Assembly: GCF_900188255.1 (NCBI RefSeq)
Contig: NZ_FZNS01000006.1
Location: forward strand, 62,001 to 126,000
Direction: 5' to 3'
DNA: 64,000 nt
From: Hymenobacter mucosus
Lineage (GTDB): Bacteria > Bacteroidota > Bacteroidia > Cytophagales > Hymenobacteraceae
The position numbers and the translations under genes are program-made. Within the stretch, counting starts at the first letter, position 1, and each line of letters begins with the position of its first letter. Positions 52,955-61,924 of the stretch are shown piece by piece. The notes under the pieces are model-generated. The model did not search any database, was not told where the DNA came from, and was given only the letters and a program-made list of their open reading frames with translations.

Positions 52955-53007
52955 ATGCTCCGGTAGCAGTTTTCCCTCGCAGGTTGACTACTACCGGAGC
53001 ATTTTTT
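52955..53007 (+). terminator. uvrA terminator
   Basis: A 12-bp stem (ATGCTCCGGTAG at 52955-52966 with CTACCGGAGCAT at 52991-53002) followed by a T run. Confidence 0.8.
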
Positions 53008-53039
53008 ACTTTAAGAGCTTCGTCCTACACCCTATTGTT

Positions 53040-53447
53040 ATGAAGGTTCTTGCGTTTCCGCTGCTGCTGGCCGCTGCTATTGCCACCGCGCCGCCTAAGC
53101 CCACCCGCTGGATGGGTACTATTCAAAACGGCGTAGAGGGCGCTAAAGTCAGTTTTTTACTATCACCCGATGGACAACGAGTTTCCAACTTCACGTTTGA
53201 CGGGGTGTGGTGGTGTAGTGGAGACCTGAAACGACAGATAATCGGGCCTCAAAACACGTTTGAAGTTCGGGAAGGCAAACTGCATGGCGTTTCTCCCGAG
53301 CCAGCAAGTGAGGGAGCCACCGCTTGGCACTTCGAAGTAGCGGGCAGCATCGACAAGAGCAGCGCCAGCGGCACCTTCTGCATGAACAGCCCCACGCTAG
53401 GCTGCGACACCAACCAGCTCTACTGGACGGCAGTGCCCATGCCTTGA
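53040..53447 (+). CDS. Hypothetical secreted protein
   Basis: A 135-aa protein with a signal peptide (VLAFPLLLAAAIATA). The mature part is beta-rich and has Cys residues that could form disulfides (VWWCSGDLK, GTFCMNSPTLGCD). I do not recognise a family. It follows the uvrA terminator and ends before its own terminator, so it is a separate unit. Confidence 0.72.
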   Translation: MKVLAFPLLLAAAIATAPPKPTRWMGTIQNGVEGAKVSFLLSPDGQRVSNFTFDGVWWCSGDLKRQIIGPQNTFEVREGKLHGVSPEPASEGATAWHFEVAGSIDKSSASGTFCMNSPTLGCDTNQLYWTAVPMP

Positions 53448-53485
53448 GCCACGCGCTCTACCGGCTGCTAGTACCAACAAAAGAA

Positions 53486-53519
53486 AAGCCCCTCCTCAAC
53501 AGTGAGGAAGGGCTTCTGT
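53486..53519. terminator. Hairpin terminator between convergent genes
   Basis: A 13-bp stem with one mismatch (AAGCCCCTCCTCA against TGAGGAAGGGCTT, loop ACAG) lies between the secreted protein and the DUF4142 gene. Confidence 0.75.
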
Positions 53520-53539
53520 AAGCTAAGAAATAGCTAAGC

Positions 53540-54190
53540 TTACATAGCAGCGTGCTGCTTGAACATGGTCAGGTGGTTCTGAACTACTGGCGTTACCGTA
53601 CCAATAAAGCCTTGTAGGTCGGCGTCCTGGGTCATTTTCTGGTGAGCCACCATTGTGTTCAGCGTTTTCTGGTGGTCAGTCACCATTTGCTGCATATACT
53701 TAGTTTCAAACTCCTTGCCGGAGAGCTTGCGCATTTCAGCCGCAATAGCCTTGTGCTCAGCATCCATATCGGCAGGTAGCGTCACGTTCTTTTTCTGCGC
53801 AATAGGCTTCAAATCAGAAGTCGATTTGGTGTGGTCCTTAATCATAAGGTTAGCGTGGTCTTTCGCCATGCCAGTTACTCCTTTTTCTAGGGCCAGCTTG
53901 CTCAGTTGAATCTCATTCTGGTCGCTAGCAGCGGCCGATTGCATGAACTCCGCATCGGTAGAGTGGGGAGCCATAGGGCCATTCGGATCGGCAGCGGCAG
54001 CACCGCCACCCATTGCTGAGTCGGGCATGGCTCCAGTATTCATTGCGCCTGCAGCACCGCTAGTGTCACCAGACATGGAGGCATCTGTGGCAGCCGTGTC
54101 GGTAGTTGCCGTCGACGATTCATTGGAATTAGAGCATGCAGAAGTTACGAGGAGGGCCGCCATAGCTAGGCCCAGGAAAGAACGTTTCAT
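53540..54190 (-). CDS. DUF4142 lipoprotein
   Basis: A 216-aa lipoprotein (LAMAALLVTSAC). A disordered Ala/Ser/Met/Gly stretch (residues ~20-75) precedes a helical ferritin-like DUF4142 domain: DAEFMQSAAASDQNEIQLSK, AKDHANLMIKDHTKS, GKEFETKYMQQMVTDHQKTL. The His and Glu residues in these helices are typical of the fold. DUF4142 proteins are often stress- or envelope-related, but the biochemical role is unknown. Part of a three-lipoprotein run on the minus strand with the genes at 54289 and 54572. Confidence 0.88.
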   Translation of the reverse strand: MKRSFLGLAMAALLVTSACSNSNESSTATTDTAATDASMSGDTSGAAGAMNTGAMPDSAMGGGAAAADPNGPMAPHSTDAEFMQSAAASDQNEIQLSKLALEKGVTGMAKDHANLMIKDHTKSTSDLKPIAQKKNVTLPADMDAEHKAIAAEMRKLSGKEFETKYMQQMVTDHQKTLNTMVAHQKMTQDADLQGFIGTVTPVVQNHLTMFKQHAAM

Positions 54191-54288
54191 AGTATTGTTG
54201 TTTTGAGAGAGGAAGATCTGCGAAGGAGCAAGCACGTAGCTACAGGCTACCACGTAGCGTGGCCTGGCTAGGTTGGAGAGGGGAAAGG

Positions 54289-54525
54289 TTACTGGTCGGT
54301 TGTAGAATCAGCGGCCAGTGCTGAGTCAGCATCTGCAGTTACAGTGGGACCCGCATCGTTGTCGATAACGGTAGCATCAGCTTGTACGCCGCCTTCTTCC
54401 ACTGCTTTGTCCATGTCGCTTACGGCTTCGCCGGCTGTGCCATCGGTCCGTTTGTTAGCGTCGCCGCAGCTGCTCAAGGTCAACGCCGCTGCCAGCGTCA
54501 GGACAGAAAAAATCGATAATTTCAT
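54289..54525 (-). CDS. Small acidic lipoprotein
   Basis: A 78-aa lipoprotein (LTLAAALTLSSCGD). The mature ~58 residues are strongly acidic and rich in Asp, Ala and Thr (EEGGVQADATVIDNDAGPTV), without a recognisable domain and probably disordered. It lies between two DUF4142 genes on the same strand and so is probably expressed with them. Confidence 0.75.
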   Translation of the reverse strand: MKLSIFSVLTLAAALTLSSCGDANKRTDGTAGEAVSDMDKAVEEGGVQADATVIDNDAGPTVTADADSALAADSTTDQ

Positions 54526-54571
54526 AGGTGGAAAGGTTGATGGAGAATGGATGAGGTAGGGTACGCAGAAA

Positions 54572-55150
54572 CTACTTATCGAGTTGATCCTCTAACTGTT
54601 CAGCTGCTTCTAAATGCTGCTTGAGCGTGCTCACCTGCTGGTCGGCAAAGGTGCGGATATCACCGTCGTAAGCTTCCTCGCGCATATCATCAGCGGCTTC
54701 AATAGCCATCTTGTGTGTTCTGACAAGTAGTTCAGCGTACTTTTTGTCGAAGGCCGCGCCAGTGAGGGCCACCAACTCACCCACTTGGTCAGCTTGGTCG
54801 CCTCCCAAACCTTTGGGCAGTATCAGACTTTTTTGTGCTGCTAAGGTTTGCAAAGCCGTTTGAGCAGTAGTGTGCTGAGCTATCAGGCTCTGGGCCAAAT
54901 ATTTTACGTTGGCCGAAGTACTTTTCCGCTGGGCTACCTGGCTGATTTCCTGGATGAACATGTTGCGATTCGCAGAATTTACCACATACTCGGCATCCTG
55001 CTCCTGCTTCTTCGTAACAGCCTCGTTGCTGATGCGGCTCTCGTTTTTGAACTTCGCTTCAGCTACGGGGTCCTTATTGCTTTCCCCGCCGGAGCAGGCA
55101 ACCAGGAGCGGCAGTAGGGTAACAGCAGAAAAGCGGCGAAAGAAGGTCAT
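54572..55150 (-). CDS. DUF4142 lipoprotein (second copy)
   Basis: A 192-aa lipoprotein (FSAVTLLPLLVACSGG). The DUF4142 domain is visible in DAEYVVNSANRNMFIQEISQ, YLAQSLIAQHTTAQ and AAFDKKYAELLVRTHKMAIE, which parallel the other copy's DAEFMQSAAAS and KEFETKYMQQMVTDHQK. First gene of the three-lipoprotein run. A 240-bp region separates it from ispD, with no clear gene in it. Confidence 0.87.
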   Translation of the reverse strand: MTFFRRFSAVTLLPLLVACSGGESNKDPVAEAKFKNESRISNEAVTKKQEQDAEYVVNSANRNMFIQEISQVAQRKSTSANVKYLAQSLIAQHTTAQTALQTLAAQKSLILPKGLGGDQADQVGELVALTGAAFDKKYAELLVRTHKMAIEAADDMREEAYDGDIRTFADQQVSTLKQHLEAAEQLEDQLDK

Positions 55151-55390
55151 AGAGGCGGGGTATTAGCTGCAAATGAGAGGTATTGCAGGCTATACGGCCC
55201 CTCGTAGGCGGAGTTGAGATTGCCAGTTGGAAATACAGCAGTTCTCAGATGGCCGCCATTGGTAGCCTACAACATTCCCGCCCTGGAGCTTGCTTCCAGA
55301 TGAGGGGCACTTTAGCTCCCTCTCTTTTGTAACCTAATAAGCTATCTGATATTTAGTTAGCTATAGAAAATACCAGGTCATTTACCCGCA

Positions 55391-56092
55391 CTAACCCAGT
55401 AGTGCCTCTGCTAGCAACAAGTCCTCGGGCGTGGTGATCTTTAGGTTGCGGTAGTCGCCGGGTACTATGTGAATGGGGTGCAAGTCCTCCACAACGCTAG
55501 CATCATCGGTGAAGGTAGACAACTCTGGCAGCTGGTAGGCCCGACGCAACAGGCCCAATTCAAAGCACTGGGGCGTTTGCACCAAGCGCAAGCGTGAGCG
55601 GTCAAGCGCGTAGGAGCCTTCTTTGCTTAAGCCTCGCACCGAGTCTTTAGGCGTGACGGCTGCAATGGCAGCGCCATGTACCGCCGCCGCCGCATAGGTG
55701 GCTTCAATAACGCTTAGTGGAGTAAGTGGGCGCACGCCATCATGCACTGCTATGATGCCGGCCGGTTGTGCGTTGAGGTGGGCTAGGCCATTGCGCACGG
55801 AAGCCCAGCGCGACTCGCCTCCGGCTACTACCGTGTGCGGAAGCTTGATGTGATGCAGGGTGCATAGTTGTTGCCACGTCTCAAACTGCGCCGCCGGCAG
55901 CACCACTATGCACTCTTGCACTCCTAATGCTGCCTCCGAAAAACGCCGTAGTGTGTGCAGTAGCACTGGCTCACCCCGCAGTTCTAAGAACTGCTTGGGA
56001 CGGTCGGCTCCCATGCGGGTTCCGCTGCCGCCAGCCACTAGGATAGCAAAGCGTGGAGTTTGAGTGGGAGCGGAAGCGGCAGCAGATGACAA
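55391..56092 (-). CDS. ispD: 2-C-methyl-D-erythritol 4-phosphate cytidylyltransferase
   Basis: A ~233-aa MEP-pathway enzyme making CDP-methylerythritol for isoprenoids. AILVAGGSGTRMGADRPKQF is the IspD nucleotide-binding motif, and AVHDGVRPLTP and LRLVQTPQCFELGLL plus TDDASVVE are family-specific. No ATG lies near the start; the open frame from the only upstream ATG would run through the queA terminator. I infer a TTG start at 56092 (giving MSSAAASAPTQ) or 56098. Confidence 0.93.
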   Translation of the reverse strand: MSSAAASAPTQTPRFAILVAGGSGTRMGADRPKQFLELRGEPVLLHTLRRFSEAALGVQECIVVLPAAQFETWQQLCTLHHIKLPHTVVAGGESRWASVRNGLAHLNAQPAGIIAVHDGVRPLTPLSVIEATYAAAAVHGAAIAAVTPKDSVRGLSKEGSYALDRSRLRLVQTPQCFELGLLRRAYQLPELSTFTDDASVVEDLHPIHIVPGDYRNLKITTPEDLLLAEALLG

Positions 56093-56130
56093 AGCCAAGC
56101 AAGAAATAAGAGTTGATGAACAGTTCTGGG

Positions 56131-56177
56131 TAAAAATAAAGGCCCGGCCGTTAGAAACGGCTGGGCCTTTATTTTTA
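56131..56177 (-). terminator. queA terminator
   Basis: A 22-bp hairpin with one mismatch (56131-56152 against 56156-56177) lies 50 bp after the queA stop and ends in a T-rich tract on the minus strand. Confidence 0.88.
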
Positions 56178-56227
56178 GGCAAACTAGTAAGGCGGATGCT
56201 GTGCTGCCTGACAGTTATGTGCTCGGT

Positions 56228-57277
56228 TTAGAGAATCAGCATGGCGTCGCCATAGCTGAAAAACTTATACTTCTCTTTAATAGCCGTTTGGTACGCTTCA
56301 ATTAGAAGCTCGTAGCCAGCAAAGGCAGCGGCCATCATCATCAGCGTGCTTTCCGGGGTATGGAAGTTGGTCAGCAGCGCGTTGGCGATTTTGAAGTCAT
56401 ACGGAGGGAAGATAAACCGATCTGTCCAGCCTTCAGTTGGCTTCAGGCGAGAGTGCGCCGATACCGACGACTCCATGGCGCGCATGGAGGTAGTACCCAC
56501 GGCACATACCCGCTTCTTGGCATCCAAGGCCCGGTTTACCACCGTAGCCGAATCGGCTGGTACGATGAAGTTCTCGGAGTCCATCTTATGCTTGGTCAGG
56601 TCTTCCACGTCAACGGGGCGGAACGTACCCAAGCCTACGTGTAGGGTTACCGGGACAACGTCTACACCTTTGATTTCCAGGCGCTTCATTACTTCGCGGG
56701 TGAAGTGCAAGCCCGCCGATGGGGCTGCTACTGCACCCGTGTGCTTAGCGTAGATGGTCTGGTAACGTTCCTTGTCGGCAGCTTCCGTTTCACGCGGAAT
56801 AAATTCCTTTGGAATGGGGGTTTCGCCTAAGTCGTGCAGGGCCTTGTAGAACTCCTCATCGGAGCCATCAAATAGAAACTTGATGGTGCGCCCGCGCGAC
56901 GTGGTGTTGTCAATCACCTCGGCTACCATATCCGATTCGCCGAAGTAAAGCTTGTTGCCTACCCGGATTTTACGGGCTGGATCTACCAACACGTCCCAGA
57001 GGTGAATCTCCTTGTTCAGCTCACGAAGCAAAAACACTTCGATCTGAGCTCCCGTTTTCTCTTTGTTGCCGTAGAGGCGGGCTGGGAATACTTTGGTATC
57101 GTTCACCACGAATACGTCGCCGTCGCCGAAGTACTCGATGATATCCTTGAATACACGGTGCTCAATCTTGCCGCTGTCGCGGTGCAGTACCATCAGACGA
57201 GACTCGTCACGGTTTTTGGCCGGGTGCTGCGCCAGCAGGTTTTCAGGCAGGTCAAATTTGAACTCGGTCAGTTTCAT
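56228..57277 (-). CDS. queA: S-adenosylmethionine:tRNA ribosyltransferase-isomerase
   Basis: A 349-aa QueA, which adds the epoxycyclopentane ring in queuosine biosynthesis. [48 protein letters not shown] and the C-terminal [20 protein letters not shown] are typical. Start chosen at the ATG giving MKLTEFKFD. It is divergent from the ABC permease gene. Confidence 0.97.
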   Translation of the reverse strand: MKLTEFKFDLPENLLAQHPAKNRDESRLMVLHRDSGKIEHRVFKDIIEYFGDGDVFVVNDTKVFPARLYGNKEKTGAQIEVFLLRELNKEIHLWDVLVDPARKIRVGNKLYFGESDMVAEVIDNTTSRGRTIKFLFDGSDEEFYKALHDLGETPIPKEFIPRETEAADKERYQTIYAKHTGAVAAPSAGLHFTREVMKRLEIKGVDVVPVTLHVGLGTFRPVDVEDLTKHKMDSENFIVPADSATVVNRALDAKKRVCAVGTTSMRAMESSVSAHSRLKPTEGWTDRFIFPPYDFKIANALLTNFHTPESTLMMMAAAFAGYELLIEAYQTAIKEKYKFFSYGDAMLIL

Positions 57278-57417
57278 AGGCCAGATAAGGCAATAGGTGG
57301 GGAACCTAATGAAAAAATTGAGCCGCAAAAGTACTGATTAGCGTCGGAATAATCGTTACTTTTCGCCCGAAATCTGCTTATTGCCCTTCCCACGTCCAGC
57401 TGAACCTCCGTTTCTGC

Positions 57418-58677
57418 ATGAAAGCTCTGCGTCTCACTTTGGAGAGTTTCCGCTTTGCGTGGCAAGCCCTGAAATCAAACCTGCTACGCACCATTCTCTC
57501 TCTACTGGGCGTCACGGTGGGTATCTTTGCCATTATTGCCGTATTCACCGTGGTCGATTCGCTCGAAGCCAATATTCGGCAGAGTATGACTTTCGTGGGC
57601 GATAAGGTGATTTACGTAAACAAGTGGCCCTGGGTATTTGACCGAAATTTTGCCTGGTGGAAATACTTTAAACGGCCAGTGCCCACGGTGCGTGAGTTTC
57701 GGGAACTGCAGCGCAGCTTAGGCCCCAACAACAAGGGAATTGCCATTTTTGCCAGTACCAGCGGCAATTTGTTTCGGGCAGGAACCAACAGCATGGAAAG
57801 CTGTAATCTGCAAGGGGCCAGCTTTGATTATCGGCAGGTGTCGGACGTGCCCGTGGTGGAAGGGCGCTACTTTACCCAGCAGGAAGTAGATGCCGCGCGC
57901 AACGTGGCCATTATTGGTGCTACCATTGCCGAGAACTTATTTCCTGGTCGGTCGGCGTTGGGCCAAGAGTTCAAAACGCGGGGGCAGAAGTTTGTGGTGA
58001 TAGGGGTGATGGAAAAGGAGGGAAAGAAGCTGCTGGACACCCCCAGCAACGACACGAACTGCCTGATTCCCTTCGGAATGTTCACCAAGATGTTCGCGCT
58101 AAGCACCAATGGGATGGGCGGCGTAGCGCCTACCATTGCCGTGAAAGGAACTGATGAGGACCCCGGTTTGCTGGACTTGGAATATGAACTGAAGGGCACC
58201 ATGCGCAACATTCGCGGCTTGCAGCCCCGCGACGAAGACAATTTTGCCCTGAATCGGCCGGAGATGCTGGCCAACGCTATTACCCAACTGTTTTCTGTAA
58301 TTGGCATTGCGGGTGCCGTTATTGGGTCCTTTGCTATGCTGGTTGGGGGCTTTGGTATCGCCAACATCATGTTTGTGTCGGTGAAGGAGCGCACCAACAT
58401 CATTGGGATTCAGAAATCGTTAGGCGCCAAAAACTACTTCATCCTATTCCAGTTTTTATTCGAGGCTGTGTTCTTGTGTTTGCTGGGTGGCGCAACGGGT
58501 ATCTTACTCGTATTCCTAATTACGCTTATCCCTCAGGATGCTCTACCCCTGTTCCTCACTGCCAGTAATATCTCCTTGGGGCTTACCGTATCGGTTGTCA
58601 TTGGGGTATTGGCGGGCATTATTCCGGCAGTGCTAGCTTCCAATCTCGACCCGGTTATTGCCATTCGGGCTCAATAA
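57418..58677 (+). CDS. ABC transporter permease, MacB/FtsX type
   Basis: A 419-aa permease. The first helix and following segment (SNLLRTILSLLGVTVGIFAIIAVFTV) are typical MacB_PCD starts. A ~220-residue periplasmic domain follows, then three C-terminal helices (GAVIGSFAMLVGGFGIANIMFVSV and the FtsX-type VKERTNIIGIQKSLGAKN). No ATPase or membrane-fusion partner lies next to it, so it may pair with products encoded elsewhere. Substrate unknown; lipoprotein or antibiotic export are family options. Confidence 0.93.
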   Translation: MKALRLTLESFRFAWQALKSNLLRTILSLLGVTVGIFAIIAVFTVVDSLEANIRQSMTFVGDKVIYVNKWPWVFDRNFAWWKYFKRPVPTVREFRELQRSLGPNNKGIAIFASTSGNLFRAGTNSMESCNLQGASFDYRQVSDVPVVEGRYFTQQEVDAARNVAIIGATIAENLFPGRSALGQEFKTRGQKFVVIGVMEKEGKKLLDTPSNDTNCLIPFGMFTKMFALSTNGMGGVAPTIAVKGTDEDPGLLDLEYELKGTMRNIRGLQPRDEDNFALNRPEMLANAITQLFSVIGIAGAVIGSFAMLVGGFGIANIMFVSVKERTNIIGIQKSLGAKNYFILFQFLFEAVFLCLLGGATGILLVFLITLIPQDALPLFLTASNISLGLTVSVVIGVLAGIIPAVLASNLDPVIAIRAQ

Positions 58678-58763
58678 ATCCATTTAGGCGAGCGGGCGAA
58701 AGCAGTAACAATTTAGCCACATCAACTAGGCTGATATTAACAAATTGTTAACTTGCCGCCCGC

Positions 58764-58771
58764 TATTTTTG
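58764..58771 (+). promoter_or_regulatory. Putative -7 box for the LOG-family gene
   Basis: TATTTTTG lies 131 bp before the LOG start. A 15-bp palindrome (TTAACAA-A-TTGTTAA, 58737-58751) lies just upstream and could be an operator. Confidence 0.35.
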
Positions 58772-58902
58772 GTCGCCTTCCTTCCGTGGGCGGCCTTCTT
58801 TTTGCCCTTTTCTTAATTCTTGTACCCTGGCCTGGGTTATCCCACATCTCCAGTGGCCCTGTGCTACTGGCCGCCCGTGCCACCTCTTTTCCAGCGTAGT
58901 GT

Positions 58903-59766
58903 ATGTCAAAGCTTAAAAAAACCAGCCGCACCAAAGCGGCCGACCAAGCCCTAAATGCCGGCAGCGGGCAGACTATCGTTCAACCCGATGTCAACGATAA
59001 TAAAGTAAAGACTATCAGTGATATTCGTGAGCAAACGCACGGCGAGCGTACCGTACAGCTAGACGATGAGCAGCGCATTCGCAAGGCGTTCGTAGATAAA
59101 GACTGGAATGAAATAAAGATTGCCGACTCTTGGCAGATCTTTAAAGTAATGGCCGAGTTCGTGGAGGGCTTCGAGAAGATGACCAAGATCGGCCCGTGCG
59201 TTTCCATCTTTGGCTCGGCCCGCACGAAGCCAGAAAACCCCTACTACCAGATGGCCGAAGAAATTGCGGCTAAGCTGGTACGCCACGGCTACGGCGTTAT
59301 TACGGGCGGCGGCCCCGGCATCATGGAAGCCGGTAACAAAGGGGCCCGCTCCGAAGGAGGCAAGTCGGTAGGATTGAACATTGAGCTTCCCTTCGAGCAG
59401 TTTCACAACATTTACATTGACCCAGACAAGGTTATTAACTTTGACTACTTCTTTGTCCGGAAGGTGATGTTTGTGAAGTACGCCCAGGGCTTCATTGGTA
59501 TGCCGGGCGGCTTCGGCACTCTCGACGAGCTATTCGAAGCTATTACCCTGATTCAGACCAAGAAGATTGGCCGCTTCCCCATTGTATTGGTGGGCTCAGC
59601 CTATTGGAACGGCCTGTTCAAATGGATTGAAGATGTGATGCTGCACGAGGAGCACAACATCTCTCCTGAGGACATGCATCTGGTGCAGATTGTGGATAAC
59701 GCGGCGGACGCGGTGAAAATCATTGATGAATTCTACTCCAAGTACTTGCTCTCGCCAAACTTCTAA
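58903..59766 (+). CDS. LOG-family nucleotide phosphoribohydrolase-like protein
   Basis: A 287-aa protein of the TIGR00730/LOG family. The nucleotide-binding motif PGGFGTLDE and GVITGGGPGIMEAGNKGA are present, as are FGSARTKPENPYY and FDYFFVRKVMFVKYAQGF. LOG proteins hydrolyse nucleoside 5'-monophosphates such as cytokinin ribotides or act as AMP nucleosidases. The N-terminal ~85 residues are extra, and largely basic and polar (KKTSRTKAADQ). Followed by a terminator. Confidence 0.93.
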   Translation: MSKLKKTSRTKAADQALNAGSGQTIVQPDVNDNKVKTISDIREQTHGERTVQLDDEQRIRKAFVDKDWNEIKIADSWQIFKVMAEFVEGFEKMTKIGPCVSIFGSARTKPENPYYQMAEEIAAKLVRHGYGVITGGGPGIMEAGNKGARSEGGKSVGLNIELPFEQFHNIYIDPDKVINFDYFFVRKVMFVKYAQGFIGMPGGFGTLDELFEAITLIQTKKIGRFPIVLVGSAYWNGLFKWIEDVMLHEEHNISPEDMHLVQIVDNAADAVKIIDEFYSKYLLSPNF

Positions 59767-59802
59767 GCGCGGCTGTTGGCCGTATATACCATAGTAGGTA
59801 GG

Positions 59803-59830
59803 AAGCCGGACGGTTACGTCCGGCTTTTTA
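59803..59830 (+). terminator. Rho-independent terminator
   Basis: A perfect 10-bp hairpin (AAGCCGGACG with CGTCCGGCTT, loop GTTA) followed by T's, 36 bp after the LOG stop. Confidence 0.88.
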
Positions 59831-59838
59831 TTTGCCCC

Positions 59839-59846
59839 TATCTTCG
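59839..59846 (+). promoter_or_regulatory. Putative -7 box for crtY
   Basis: TATCTTCG, a TAnnTTTG-like element, lies 20 bp before the crtY ATG. Confidence 0.4.
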
Positions 59847-59866
59847 TCTGACTTACTGCCTCCTGT

Positions 59867-61057
59867 ATGCCTACTTCTGCCACCGTACGTGATTATGACT
59901 ACCTCATTATAGGAGGCGGAGCAGCGGGCTTGAGCCTGGCGTATCATATCAGCCAAGAGCCACGGTTGGCACAGAAACGGGTGCTGCTAGTGGAGCCCGA
60001 GGCAAAAGACCAAAATGACCGGACGTGGTCGTTTTGGACGGATGAACCTACGCTATTTGATTCTATAGTTAAGCACGAGTGGCAGAAAATAGCCTTTCGC
60101 AGCCCTTGGTTTGAGCAAGTGTTTCCTCTGGCGCGCCACCAGTACAAAATGATTCGGGGCCTCGACTTCTACACACACGTCCGGGAGGCCTTAGCCAGCC
60201 AGCCTCAGTTTACATGGTGTACCGCTACTGTGCATCAGGTGCAAGCTGCGGCCAGCGGAGGGGTACAAGCCACCACCTCAGCAGGGGAATTTACGGCCCG
60301 CTACGCCTTTGATAGCCGCCCCCCGCAGATACAACAGAACCCCAGCAAGCACCGCTACCTACTTCAGCATTTTGTGGGCTGGGAGGTAGAAACCGACCAG
60401 GATGTGTTCGACCCGACCACGGTAGAATTCATGGACTTTCGGGGCGAGCAGCACCAGGAGGCTAGGTTTATGTATGTGCTACCATTCAGCCCACGCAAAG
60501 CCTTAGTAGAGTACACGCTATTTTCTGGCACTACGCTGCCCAAGCCAGAATACGAAGCCGCCATGCGCGACTACTTGCATACCACGCTAGGAGTAGGGCA
60601 CTTCCGCATTGAAGCGGAGGAAGTAGGCGCTATTCCCATGACCGACCATCCCTTGCCAGCAGGAGCAGGCCCTAGCATCATTAACCTGGGTACGCGGGCG
60701 GGTCGGGCTAAACCCAGCACAGGGTATGCTTTTAAGCGCATTCAGGCCCACTCGGCGCGGCTGGTGGCGGCGCTAGCGTCTACCGGCAAGCCTCCGCAGG
60801 ATCTTACCGGCGACAAGTGGCAGTTTCACGTTTTTGATACGCTGCTGCTTGACATTATGCAGCGGAACGGTGAGCAAACCCGGGCCATCTTTACGGAGCT
60901 ATTTCGACGCAATTCGGTGGAGCGCATCTTTGATTTCTTGGATGAGCGCACCTCGCCTTGGGAGAATTTGCAGGTGATGAACTCCGTGACACCCTGGCCC
61001 TTCCTACGTTCCATTGGGCATCTGCTGCGCGGCCGGCCTGGGCAGCGTGGGAAGTAG
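59867..61057 (+). CDS. crtY: Lycopene beta-cyclase
   Basis: A 396-aa FAD/NAD-linked cyclase that adds beta rings to lycopene. The dinucleotide motif YLIIGGGAAGLSLAYH, then NDRTWSFWTDEP, VGWEVETDQDVFDPTTVEFM and YVLPFSPRKALVEYTLFS are typical, with IPMTD and GTRAGRAKPSTGYAF near the end. No crtB or crtI gene is in the window, so other carotenoid genes must lie elsewhere. Fits a pigmented Hymenobacter-like bacterium. Confidence 0.96.
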   Translation: MPTSATVRDYDYLIIGGGAAGLSLAYHISQEPRLAQKRVLLVEPEAKDQNDRTWSFWTDEPTLFDSIVKHEWQKIAFRSPWFEQVFPLARHQYKMIRGLDFYTHVREALASQPQFTWCTATVHQVQAAASGGVQATTSAGEFTARYAFDSRPPQIQQNPSKHRYLLQHFVGWEVETDQDVFDPTTVEFMDFRGEQHQEARFMYVLPFSPRKALVEYTLFSGTTLPKPEYEAAMRDYLHTTLGVGHFRIEAEEVGAIPMTDHPLPAGAGPSIINLGTRAGRAKPSTGYAFKRIQAHSARLVAALASTGKPPQDLTGDKWQFHVFDTLLLDIMQRNGEQTRAIFTELFRRNSVERIFDFLDERTSPWENLQVMNSVTPWPFLRSIGHLLRGRPGQRGK

Positions 61058-61096
61058 CAAAACGCACTGCTACGCTTTCTTACCAAGCCTGCCCCG

Positions 61097-61888
61097 CTAT
61101 ACTACCGTTAGGCTGTCTTCGCTTTCCAAGTAGGTCTTGGCCTCTTGCACGGTTGCGGCAGTGAGGGGCAGTAGGGTAGGCGTAGGAGCCGATAAATTCA
61201 AGAGGTAGCCCCGCAACGCAGGTAGGTTATCAAGGTCGTGGGTGATGCACAAAATGGTTTTGTGCTGCTGCGTGACCCAGGCCTGTAGTAGGTCGAATAC
61301 GCGGCGGCGGTAGTACACATCAAGCTGCTGGGTGGGCTCGTCAAGCAGATAGAGAGCTGCATCTTGCAAGCTAAGCTGGGCCAGCCACACAAGCTGCTGT
61401 TCCCCACCCGAAAGCTGTGTAAAGTCACGGTTGGCTAAGTGAACCGCCCCTACTTGTGTTAGTGCCGCATCAGCCAGGGCATAATCTTGAGTTGAATATG
61501 AGCTCAAGAAACGATGGTGGCGGAAGCGGCCCATCACAACTAGCTCCCGCACCGATATGGAGAACCCTACATTGCCACGTTGAGGTAAGTGAGCTAGCAA
61601 GCCACTGGCAGCGGGACGGTGCACTTGGCGCAAGTCTTGCCCGTGCACGTGCGCCGTACCTTGATAAGCCAGTTGGCCCGTAAGGGCACGAAACAGTGTG
61701 GTTTTGCCGCTACCATTATGTCCCACAATGGCAACAAAGGCCGACTCGGGTACTGTAAAACACAAATTGCGGAGCAGGACGCGCTGTCCGTACCCCGCAA
61801 TCAGGTTGTCTATTGCTAAAGAAGCTTGAGCGCTAGAGAATTCGCGGGAATGAGCCCCGGCATCTACAGTGTTCTGCTGGGAACTCAT
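61097..61888 (-). CDS. ABC transporter ATP-binding protein, FecE/HmuV-like
   Basis: A 263-aa ATPase. Walker A is GHNGSGKTTLFRALTG, the signature is LSGGEQQLVWLAQ and Walker B is AALYLLDEPTQQLD, followed by the H-loop in ITHDLDNLP. The first ~25 residues are an unusual polar extension. The overall pattern resembles iron/siderophore or heme importers, but no permease or binding protein lies nearby. An orphan with partners elsewhere is likely. Confidence 0.92.
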   Translation of the reverse strand: MSSQQNTVDAGAHSREFSSAQASLAIDNLIAGYGQRVLLRNLCFTVPESAFVAIVGHNGSGKTTLFRALTGQLAYQGTAHVHGQDLRQVHRPAASGLLAHLPQRGNVGFSISVRELVVMGRFRHHRFLSSYSTQDYALADAALTQVGAVHLANRDFTQLSGGEQQLVWLAQLSLQDAALYLLDEPTQQLDVYYRRRVFDLLQAWVTQQHKTILCITHDLDNLPALRGYLLNLSAPTPTLLPLTAATVQEAKTYLESEDSLTVV

Positions 61889-61924
61889 TGTGCTGCGTAT
61901 GCTCTATAGGCCAAGTATTCAGTA

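Noticed and set aside
58755..58800. GCCGCCC/GGGCGGC hairpin followed by TTCTTTTT as a terminator for the permease gene
   Set aside because: 26-nt loop and it spans the likely -7 box of the LOG gene; I judged it ambiguous.
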